From Calcarisporiella thermophila CBS 279.70 (taxonomy: Eukaryota; Calcarisporiellomycota), in NCBI RefSeq assembly GCF_041956535.1, contig NW_027192207.1, forward strand, positions 64,810 through 128,809: 64,000 bases of DNA, given 5' to 3'. Under the pieces are notes generated by a model. That model was not told the origin of the DNA, made no database searches, and saw only the letters and a list, made by a program, of their open reading frames with translations. Made by a program: the position numbers and the translations under genes. This document shows positions 42,282-51,860 of this stretch, piece by piece; the stretch's first letter is position 1, and every line of letters begins with the position of its first letter.

Positions 42282-43761
42282 TTCCAATTAATGATTATGA
42301 CATGAACAGGAGTTTTTTTTTATTATTATAGTTATACAGTTGGGAGGAGAGAACAAGAACGGAAAAAACCCTCGGATGGCAGTGAGGAGAGGGAAAAAGA
42401 GGGTTGACGTCAGACGGTGAATCCAGCAATAATCGGTGTCCTCGGGCCGTTCCAGTGAAAACGATGGCCCAACCGCAGGATTGACAGAAAGAATTCCAAA
42501 AACATGCTCAATGTGGGAGGATGCCACCTCCTAGTGACAGCCGTGCTCGGCGGTTTTGGCCGCTGTCTGGCCGCCCTCCTCCCTTCCGCCCTGCCTCCCC
42601 GCGCCCCCCCTCCTCCCCCATTACTTAATCCCCTCCCCGGCCCCCATTCGCCCTGTCCTTCCGCCCGCATTTAAGGTCTAAGGCCGGCCGATGCCGTTCC
42701 CACGGTCTTGGCATCGAGCTAAAGCACGGGAGAAAAAGAGTCAGGTCTCTTGCAAGCGAAGTCTCCGCCATTAGCGCTCCACGGGCCCTCCGCCACAGGC
42801 GAGAGGAACGGGCGGCCTAAACAGGGTCGCGCAGCTTCTCTGTATGCCATCCTCCTCCCCTCCCCCCCCTGCTGATATGCGGCTGTCCCCTTGCCTGCAG
42901 GAGAGTACAGGGAATGCATTCCCCTGGCGCTTGCGGCTCGCTGCAGCCGCCCTACTGTCGCGGACGGCGATGGCTGTTCGACAGGGTTGCACGGAGGAAG
43001 GGGATAGGCGCAAAGCACATATCCAAGGCACCGCTTGGATTTGCGGCCCAAATCGAGCAAGCGGGAGGGAGGGCGGACTCGAAAATGGGCCGGAAGGGGC
43101 CAAATGGAAGGAGCCGAGTATATGCAAGACAAATCGGCGATCAATTTCTGGAGCGGCAAGCGCACCAAGAGAAACCTCGCGTTTCCTCAAGAAGTTTCGG
43201 CCTGCATATCAAAACCCGGGCCCATCGCGGGCCCCGTCCGTCGAAGCTATGCAGCGAGCCATTGCATCCCCTAGGCATCCGCATCGATTTGTCGCGCCTC
43301 GTCGCCGCCGCCGCTCCCACCCAGCACGTTTGCGGGGCGCGAGCAATGTCGACGAATGCCGATGACTAAGAAGCTTCATTGCCAAGCCCCCCATTCACCA
43401 GTGAAACTTGAGGCGACGGTGCACGCCTGGCTCGATTACTTCAGCCGCCAGGCAACAGGGACAGAGGCACAAACCGCGTGAACCTTGCCGGGCAGGACGA
43501 ATGGGCGAGGGCCCAGCCGGACAAGGTTAACTGCTTGGTTGCCGGCCGAATTGCTTGTGCAAGGCGGCTGCAAAGTCTGCTTAAGATTCGGCTAATGGCA
43601 GGCTCGTGGGGGCGTTGGGACTCAGCGTGGGGGAACGGCCCAATGAAGAGCGCCACGGAGGGGCAGGAGCCAATTCGCGGTGGGGAGGGTTTGGGCAAGC
43701 TTTATTTTGGGCCAAGGAGGAGGGATGTGGCTTGACTAGGGCCCAGGTTTATTTCTCTTCT
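42282..43761. other. GC-rich non-coding island
   Basis: After a short AT-rich promoter part (42290-42330), the stretch from about 42530 to 43740 is markedly GC- and CpG-rich compared with flanking DNA. It is open in several frames on both strands (for example 42844-43365 plus, 42719-43168 minus). None of these frames shows a domain, and they overlap each other, so composition explains them. It lies between the methyltransferase start and the 3' end of the wax-synthase pseudogene. Confidence 0.55.
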
Positions 43762-45185
43762 CTAGAGTACATAGAAAACAGTGGACATGTACACGAGATG
43801 TCCTCCTATCACCGTGCCCCGTATTGCGTGCAAAGCAAACGAATCGATCCAACCGGCGCTCTTCAGCGCCATTAATACGCTTGGCATTTTTCCAAATGCC
43901 TCCCACATTTCAGTGCGAGCATACCAATCCATGAACCAGGGTAAGGGCCAGAAAACTATGCTCATAGTCTACGCCCATCCCCCAATGCTTGCCACTGGCG
44001 AATGCCGCCAGTGGGATGGGATAACAAACGATTTGAAAATGTGCTCCAAAATGATGGCCACGCCCTGAAAAAGAAAGTAGCAGAGAACAAGGAAAGGGGT
44101 ATGCGCCTCTGGTCGCGCTAGCGAAATGTACTCATGATGAAGGCCGCTTAGGGTAAACACGGCGAGAACAGGGAGAATGGTCTCTAGAGATTTTGCCACC
44201 CTGGGCTTTGGAAAGCACTGGGTGACGCGAGTGCGCATCCAATACCGAACCAGATTCCATCCGAGTCCCAGATATCCCATTCGAAAACACTGATGCCATC
44301 GAGTCCCCCAAAACTCCCCGAGACTTGTAGCTATCCAAGGCATGCGAAATAGAATCGGAAATTGCTCCGTATCTATTCTCGCCCCATTAAACAAGATGCA
44401 TGCTAGAACTTCGATGATCTCTGATTCAATCATCGTTGAGACAGACAAGAAGAACAGAAATTTAAATTGGAAAAGGGCGAGGGGTAAGAGCCGGCGGCAA
44501 CAAGAGACTCATAGTCAGCGTAGGTTAGGCCATCGAAATCAAATCGAAGAGCATCTATAAGGTGACAATGACACAGCAGTCGCAGAGCAAGGGTGTGATA
44601 AGATCTTTCGTGTGAGCTGGCTTTGGCCTTTTGCTCGGCGCTCTGGTTGTGGCCATGCAGCTCTTGATTGTTTGGAGCTGTTTCTCGCTTGAACTTTCGA
44701 AAGAATGCTGGATTCTTATGAGCACGGTAGAGTGCAAGCAATTCGCTCTTTATATCTTGCCACGAATACACGACTGGCCGTTTCAGTAGAAGTGGCAAGA
44801 TGAAATACAAATCAAGGAAGCGGTAGAGTCGGATTATGCCATTGGAATGAAGCTGAATCTGTATCGCTGCAAATCGGACGGTTGGAACATGGAAAACACA
44901 TTAGCGAATGCAATGGGGTAAGTATCGGTTTTCTCTCAGCATACCAAGATCGTTAGAGCGAATCGACAAAGGCAATGCAAATTGCAGGAGAATGAGCCCG
45001 AGGCCGACCAGCTGCTTAAGCCGAGAGGATATCAAGTGGAGTGGGAGAAGAAGCAGCGTGAAGAGGGCGGCCACCACCACCCCATAGCTCACTACCAGCA
45101 CCAGGAAGTGGGTCTCTCGGGGCGAGGCTTTGAAGACTAGCTGGGTTTCTTCCGGAGAGATGGTAGATATCGACGGATAGACCAT
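43762..45185 (-). pseudogene. Wax-synthase-like MBOAT acyltransferase, decayed copy 1
   Basis: Homologous along its whole length to the intact gene at 46052-47488. Exon 1 is 44945-45185; exon 2 begins near 44875 after a TTTGCAG acceptor and runs to 43762. Two lesions are visible. A 1-bp deletion near 44484, compared with copy 2, shifts the frame after GLTYADYESLVAAGSY. Further on an in-frame TAG (43969-43971) replaces the Trp of IGGWVWTMG. Otherwise the EFWGTRWHQCFRMGYLG and SGLHHEYISLARPE motifs are preserved, so decay is recent. An alternative reading in which extra introns remove both lesions is possible, but copy 2 does not need introns there. Confidence 0.8.
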
Positions 45186-45186
45186 T
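44968..45186. repeat. 219-bp block identical to 47271-47489
   Basis: Covers almost all of exon 1 of the wax-synthase copy 1, from just inside the donor to one base beyond the start codon. It matches copy 2 without a single difference or indel. The exon 2 pair has many substitutions and indels. Confidence 0.85.
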
Positions 45187-46051
45187 GATTAGCTGGGGCA
45201 CTAGGCAGCGAGAAGAGCGTTCTAGACGCGTGGGTAGCCGCGCGTCTCGATCCCATCTAAATCGGATAGCGTATATGAGGTATGCACTATTGCGACACTG
45301 CATATATCAAAGCAGCTTCCAAATAAGAAAAAAAGACGTTTAGGCCACTATTAATATATCATAGAAAGGGGCTGAAATCTTGTTTAACAAACTAGTATTT
45401 TGAGATGAACAATCAGCAGTCAATGTTCCAGCTTGCAAGCTTAAGGCCCTGAAAACTCCCAGCTCAGCTATTGCTAGTTCGATGCATATAAGTGTTTAAC
45501 CTATTAAAGAACACGCCGAACCATGGACCCTGAAAAGATGTATGTCTTCTGGGTTACTGGCCTACGAGAAACCAGGACAAAATACCAGCTCAAGTCGAAG
45601 AAACGCATAACGCCCCAGCATGATCTAGGGAAGAGTTTTTATGTAAGCAGACAGGTTTTGGCCTACACAGTTGCCTTAGTCGGACTAAATGCACACAGAA
45701 GTGACCTACAAGTAGAATCGTTGTTACGAATCAATTATAATACTGGGTCCACGATCTTTTTTCGGAGTGGATGTAGCATTGTAGTTCTTTGAGGTCGTGG
45801 CTTTGAATGAGGGTGGGCTATTCCTAAGAAATTGCTATAATCAAACAATTTAGCGGCCATGAGTAGTTATGCCCAAAGGCTTTTAGAAATTGACATTACT
45901 CTTTTTTATCCAGGATCCAGAGGTGAATGAAAAAATATAGCTTCTAGAATGGTTCTTCTACTCTAACAGGAGATTTTCACTGCTCAAAAATGGAAAACAT
46001 TTAACAAGGATGAATTATTTGGCTGGTTAGATATGCAGTTTTTATACATTT
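45186..46051. other. Spacer between the duplicated wax-synthase copies
   Basis: Includes the 5' flank of copy 1, whose first 50 bp match the 5' flank of copy 2 (47489-47535). An 89-codon ORF at 45523-45792 has no recognisable feature and is not called. Confidence 0.5.
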
Positions 46052-47488
46052 CTAGACTGTATAGAAAACAATGGATGTGCACAGAAGATACCCTCCTATC
46101 ACTGTCCATCGTATTGATTGTAAAGTGAACGAATCAATCCAACCGGCGCTCTTCAGCGCAGTTAACACACTCGGCATCATTCCAAATGCCTCCCACAATT
46201 CAGTGCGAGCATACCAATCTATGAACCAGGGTAGGGATCCGAAAATGATGCCCATTGTCCACACCCATCCCCCAATGCTTGCCACCGGTGAACGCCGCCA
46301 GTGGGATGGAATAATAAACGATTTGAAAATGTGCTCCAAAATAATGGCCACGCCCTGAAAAAGAAAGAAGTAGAAAACAAGGAAAGGGGTATGCACCTCT
46401 GGTCGCGCTAGCGAAATGTACTCATGATGAAGGCCGCTTAGGGTAAACACAGCGAGAACAGGGAGGATGGTCTCTAGGGATTTTGCCACCCTAGACTTTG
46501 GGAACCGCTGGGTGACATGAGTGCGCATCCAATGCCGAACTGGATTCCATCCGAGTCCCAGATATCCCATTCGAAAACACTGATGCCATCGAGCCCCCCA
46601 AAACTCCCCAAGACTCGTGGCCAGCCATGGCGCACGAAATAGAATCGGAAATTGTTTCGTATCTATCTTTCCCCCATTAAATAGTATACATGCTAGGATT
46701 TCAATGATATCGGATTCAACCATCATCCCGGCAGAAAAGAAAAGCAGATATTTGAATTGAAAAAGTACGAGGGAGTAGGAGCCGGAGGCGACAAGAGACG
46801 CATAGTCAGCGTAGGTTAGGCCGTCGAAGTTGAATCGAAGGGAATCTATAATGAGACAATGAAAGAGCAGCCGCGGAACAAGGGCAAGCCAAGATCTCTC
46901 GCATGGGTTGGTCGTAGCTTTGGTCTCCTGCTCGGTATTCTGGTGGTGGCCGTGCTGTTCTTGATTATTCTCACTTGGCGCCGTTTCACGCTTGAGCCTC
47001 CGAAGGAAGGCCGGATTTTTATGCGCACGGTAGGGTGCAAGCAATTCGTTCTTTATGTCCTCCCACGGATACACAACCGGTCGCTTCAGTCGGAATGGCG
47101 AGATGAAATACAGATCAAGAAAGCGGTAGAGCAGCACGATTCCGTTGGAATTAAGCTGGGTGTGGATCGCTACAATTCGAATGGTTGGAACATGAAAAGC
47201 AGATTAGCTGACGAAATGGGGCAAGCATTGTTTTTCCCTCAGCTTACAAAGATTGCTGGAGCGAATCGATAAAGGCAATGCAAATTGCAGGAGAATGAGC
47301 CCGAGGCCGACCAGCTGCTTAAGCCGAGAGGATATCAAGTGGAGTGGGAGAAGAAGCAGCGTGAAGAGGGCGGCCACCACCACCCCATAGCTCACTACCA
47401 GCACCAGGAAGTGGGTCTCTCGGGGCGAGGCTTTGAAGACTAGCTGGGTTTCTTCCGGAGAGATGGTAGATATCGACGGATAGACCAT
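46052..47488 (-). CDS. Wax-synthase-like MBOAT-family O-acyltransferase, intact copy 2
   Basis: Two exons on the minus strand: 47248-47488 and 46052-47169 (452 aa), with a phase-1 join. The protein has many hydrophobic helices (LVLVVSYGVVVAALFTLLLL, LGLILLQFALPL, FQGVAIILEHIF). It contains the two family blocks of wax synthases: SLGEFWGARWHQCFRMGYLG and LSGLHHEYISLARPE with the probable catalytic His. Such enzymes transfer fatty-acyl groups from acyl-CoA to alcohols or sterol/diacylglycerol-like acceptors in the ER. A hydrophilic insertion of charged residues follows the second exon start (about residues 115-160). Its first exon is identical at DNA level to that of the pseudogene copy. Both copies lie in the same orientation, 2.3 kb apart. 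Confidence 0.88.
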
Positions 47489-47489
47489 T
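47271..47489. repeat. 219-bp block identical to 44968-45186
   Basis: Second member of the identical exon-1 pair. Similarity continues at a lower level for about 45 bp upstream of the start codon (GCTGGGGCACTAGGCAGCGA in both) and stops abruptly after that. Confidence 0.85.
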
Positions 47490-48292
47490 AAATAGCTGGG
47501 GCACTAGGCAGCGAGAAGAGCGTTCTAAACGCGCGGGAAGATAAGCTCTAAGGTCACGGTCCTATATAGGGTGGATATTGCATATGTCTCGTGACGGAGG
47601 TATGAATTATGGCGACTCAGCAAAAATCAAAACAACTTGCGAAAAAAAAAATAACGTTTGATCAGTTATTAATATATCTTGGGAATGGATTTGAAGGCCT
47701 AGGATTTGGTAACATAGTCAGTTGAGAGCTCCCCTACTCGCATATCCTACCTAAAACATCACACGGTACCCCCTGCATAAAAAATAGCCTAAATGACATC
47801 AATCCGGTCACAATGCTAGTCACAGATCCAGGTGGTGGCTTGTAGTCCCCTAGTTAGATGGCAGGAGGATCCCGGTTACCAGGAAAATACCAAGGTAGTT
47901 ACATGTATATTGGAACACAGGCGCATTAGCATGAATACCTAGGATAAGATGGATTCATTCAGGGATGACTTTATCGAACTGGTTTATCACACAATCTTGG
48001 TACACGACACGTGGGAGGGTGGATGTCAGCATCGAGACTGGGGGTTAAGAGGGGACCAAGGATAGGCGTGTTGGATGGTCGATTAAGTGGAACGTTTAAA
48101 CAGAAAATCACCCCTCAATGTGTTCTATCACATTTTGTTCTTGTAAGAGTATATTTCCATTTGAAAACCACCTCGGCGATTTTAAATAAATCTTGGAGGC
48201 TTTTAAAAATCGGGAACAACTTCTCTCCATGTTCATAAGCCGACCCCGGGTGAATTGCCAAGTTCTATGTTTTTTATTCTACAATTAGGTTT
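47490..48292. other. Intergenic, no gene seen
   Basis: 5' flank of the intact wax-synthase gene and 3' flank of TAD3. A 75-codon plus-strand ORF at 48011-48238 has no recognisable feature. No repeat other than the 5' flank similarity is seen. Confidence 0.45.
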
Positions 48293-49610
48293 CTATGCAT
48301 CAAGGGCACCCAAGTCCTCGGTGTCTTCATATTCTGGCGAGCATGTAAACACGTTGAAGTGGTGGTTGAGGTTCGAATGTGTATGAATGCGATAGAGGGT
48401 GCCCAAGGCCCCGGTGGGTGATTTTTTGGCATAAAAGACCCGACCGATACGAGAATGGACGAGCGCCATAGCACACCTACAAACACGTCAATTTAGTCTA
48501 CCAAATGCCAGGGGGGTTTCAATAAAGACTTGGCCAGACAAACTCACATCACGCATGGCTCGTGGGTTAAGAAGAGATCGAATCCAGTGCATAAATAGGC
48601 TTCTTTGGGGGTATCGCCCTCGAGCTCTTCCGAATCCAAAGATTTCCGTTTATGAGGCACGGCTTTACTCTCTCTTTCGAGTTTCGCAGCTTGGTCGATA
48701 CAATTGAGGGTAGCATGGTGAAGCGGGTGATGCGTGGACTGGCGAGTATCGCAAGTGCGGGAAAGAATGGTTTGGGATGCAGGGTCAACTAGCATGGCTG
48801 CTATAGGGTGCTACACGAAAAGTCCCCAGGTCGGATGGATAGATATTATACGGTTTGAAGCAGAGACTACTTACTTCTCCCCTCGATCTTGCTTCGTTTG
48901 CCAATTCGATGACGGCCCGAAGATGACTTTGTATTCTCTCAGTTTCAATGGAGTCAAACTTGACGTGTCTAAAGAAGAGGCAAACAAATAATCAACAGTC
49001 GCCCTGCTAATGCACATATGATCGGTCTAATACCTCTGAAGATTCTCTCGATATACGAGCGGCCATAGTGTTTTCCATGCCTCGAATTGCTGTCTTGTGA
49101 GAGGCCCATATTTGGATACAGCTTGCACTTGTGGTTCAAACACATCCTTCAGTCCGTTTTCGGCCGCAAGCTGGAGGATTTTGTCGCGAGATATGGAATC
49201 GGCACGGCAGAGCAATATGGTGAGGGTAAATTCTATTGAGAAATGGGAGATGGATGAGGGATGGGCGGGAAAAAAATAACAGGGACATAGCCCTACCGTC
49301 ATCATTAAGTTTGGTTTTTTGAATTTTTTTCAAGTGCTCTAGACCCGCTTGTGAAGGAAGATGTTTCTGTATGAATCTTGATAAAACAAAAAGGTTTATG
49401 CAATGACTAGCTCTATTCCATCATGTCCATGAGCTTACTTGATAGCATCACTAGTCCTTTTGGGTTCAATTTCAGAAACATAAACATTGACTAAACACAA
49501 AGAATGCACTTCAGTCTTTAGATTCTAGTACAGGCTAAAGCTCTTCATTTCTTACTAGTTTCAAGTTCTCTTAGTTCTTCATCGGAGAGAATTCTCTCAA
49601 TAGTCTGCAT
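48293..49610 (-). CDS. TAD3: tRNA-specific adenosine deaminase subunit TAD3 (ADAT3)
   Basis: Seven exons on the minus strand: 49556-49610, 49439-49490, 49297-49376, 49034-49232, 48875-48968, 48548-48810, 48293-48476 (308 aa). The N-terminus [19 protein letters not shown] and the [15 protein letters not shown] segment are typical of ADAT3. The deaminase domain has [12 protein letters not shown] and, at the zinc site, [20 protein letters not shown], then [20 protein letters not shown]. In ADAT3 the catalytic Glu of the H-A-E motif is replaced, here by a non-acidic residue, so this is the non-catalytic partner. It pairs with TAD2/ADAT2 to convert A34 to inosine in tRNA anticodons. The minus-strand start lies within about 110 bp of the next gene's first visible exon. 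Confidence 0.9.
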
Positions 49611-49720
49611 TTCCCTCGGTTACGATATGGTAGAATTAAAAAAATAATAAATTAGAAGAGTGACTGCTAGAATTCTTGAACCAAAATCTAGTCCTTTGAG
49701 TTGACTTTTTTTTTCGCAGC

Positions 49721-51573
49721 ATTGTACTCCAAACCGATCTGCACTCAAAGAGGGGATGTTACCAGCATCATCGACTATATATTTTCCAAGAGGTAATGGT
49801 TGTGATGAATTACATCTATCAAAAGAGTTTATGGATCGTTTTTTGAATCCAACGATGGTATCATTGATTCACGATCTACTTTAGATCTATTTGTTAGACT
49901 ACAAGCAGATCATAATGCGATTACGAAGCAAGGTGTGCTGTTTGGGGTAAAAGAATCAAACACACTTCATGTTCGGGTAAGCAGACTAAGCTTCTCCTAA
50001 TCACTTTCACCCTTAACTCATAATGTCTCTCACAGGGCTTCGTCCCGTACACATTGCACCAAGAATTAGTAGGATTACTTGGTAGCCTGTTAAATCGCGA
50101 GGGAATGACCGTAATCGGCTGGTTTTGTGTACCCTATTGGCATTTCTTCTATGTCTAGTGTGCGCATTGCATGGCTCATGTTGGATTTTCTTCACTGATT
50201 TGTTAGGCTCCCTGTCAGGATCTGCTCTCTCAGTTTAGTCCTGAGTACATTGCATCCTGTTATTTTGATACGATGCTTTCGGCGATGCTCAAGGTCATCA
50301 CTGGAAGCTATCTGCGGATGCATGCAGGTAGTTGCCGAATGAACCGTGATTCTCGGAAATTGTGATCTGAACCTGTTGATCTATTTTCACTCTTAGATTA
50401 TGACGTAAAAGAGTTGACCAGCCTTTTGCCCAAAGAGGCTGCCAATCTCCTTCGTGACTTGGCTGGAGTTGTGTTAAGTCGTAGTGATGATAGCCTTCGC
50501 ACTACTGTGCAAGGATTCTTTCCCAATATCACCGCAACTGATCTCCAGGACAAGCTGAACCAACTTAGCCGGGATGGATCGCTAGATGTGGTGGAGGAGA
50601 AAGTGCTTGGTGGACTGATGGAGGTATTGCTGGGGGCGGAACCTACTTCTACCGGTGCAGCCAATACCACCGATGTGCATACTGATGAGGACGCGGACGT
50701 TATAACCCCGCTACAGCACGGTCCACCGGAGAGCTCCTCACCATATCATGATCATAATGGGTGGTTAAGCACTGAGGCAATGAAGCTTGCGGAGGCCAAT
50801 ATCGCGCGACAAGCAAATGGGCAAAAAGTAGGTATCTCTGGAGATGCTACCTGTTGATCTATACTCATGCATTTTTTTTTTGCACTAATTAGCCCACCAC
50901 GTCGCTCTATCCCGCCAAAATAAACATTCTTTCGGGCCCTGCTTCGGAATACATAGCCCAGTCGGTTCATGGCGAGTCGGTTATGCGCTACTCCACTGAG
51001 TTCGACGAGCGTGACTTCCCCAGTGATCTCATCGCGATTCAACACGACGACCCCGCCCTCCGACAAGAGCGCATCCAATCCCGCCGAAAAGCAATAGAAG
51101 AGCACATCAACCACATCATCACAGAAACAATACCGGGCTATACGGAAGCATGTCGGGAGCATCAAACATTGTCTGCATGTCTTGAAGTGATTATGTCTCT
51201 CTCACCTGAGGAGTGGGTTGAGAAATTGAGCGAAAATAGTGCCGGAGATGGGGAGCGAACAATAGAGGAAAATGTTGCTGCGGAGATGGATGGGGAAATG
51301 GAAAGGGAGCAGATTGGAAACTATGCAATAAACAAGGATAGAGATATTGAGATGGCTCAGGCCGGTCCGTTGGCATCCTCTACGCAGACACCCACTTCAC
51401 CCACTGTATCATCCCCACCACCAGCTTCGCATTCACACCCGCATCCACCCTCTGCACCCCCTCTCCCTCCCATGCCACCGCAAACAGGGCCGTCCTCCGT
51501 CTCCACATCTCCCCCTGCGTCCGTACCCGTGTCGACAAGTACTCTCTCCTCTGGGAAAGAAGTCACCTCATGA
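49721..51573 (+). CDS. Unrecognised multi-exon gene, Pro/Ser-rich C-terminus; 5' end uncertain
   Basis: Exons inferred: about 49721-49790, then from about 49824 to 49976, 50036-50110, 50207-50327, 50397-50827, 50893-51573. The last five joins close in frame. The first visible join uses a very short intron (about 33 nt), so it is tentative, as is the start codon. The translation has a conserved-looking core: IIDYIFSKR, DSRSTLDLFVRLQADHNAIT, KQGVLFGVKE, GFVPYTLHQELVGLLGSLL, FSPEYIASCYFDTMLSAMLK, LLPKEAANLLRDLAGVVLSR. A helical segment follows, ending near EVIMSLSPEEWVEKL, then a Ser/Pro/His-rich tail. No TM helix or signal peptide is visible. I do not recognise the family. Regular hydrophobic spacing suggests an alpha-helical, probably complex-forming protein. 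Confidence 0.65.
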
Positions 51574-51860
51574 TCCGAAATAGCGCCCAACCATTCATAT
51601 CCGAAAATTGTTAATACTTTTTTTCTTTGCTTTCCCTCCAGTCTTCTCCCTTTCTTCTCCTCCTCCCCCTACGGGTCCGATATATCTGTTTATTTCATTG
51701 TTCTTTTATGCCTCCCCCTCCACCTCCACCCCATTTTAGCTATAATTGCCTGCTATCTTTTATCCTAATTTTGTTCCAGCTAGGGTGACGTAATCAATAT
51801 TAAAATCATTGTATTCGGTCGCTTGCCCATCTTTAATGCGTTTCTGATCATTGCCGTATT

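Noticed and set aside
42719-43369. Several overlapping 139-173-codon ORFs on both strands of the GC-rich island
   Set aside because: Stops are rare by composition. Frames overlap each other and none shows a domain or splice pattern.
45523-45792. 89-codon ORF between the wax-synthase copies
   Set aside because: No recognisable feature, and it has no counterpart upstream of copy 2.
48011-48238. 75-codon plus-strand ORF
   Set aside because: No domain, no splice or promoter support; probably chance in intergenic DNA.
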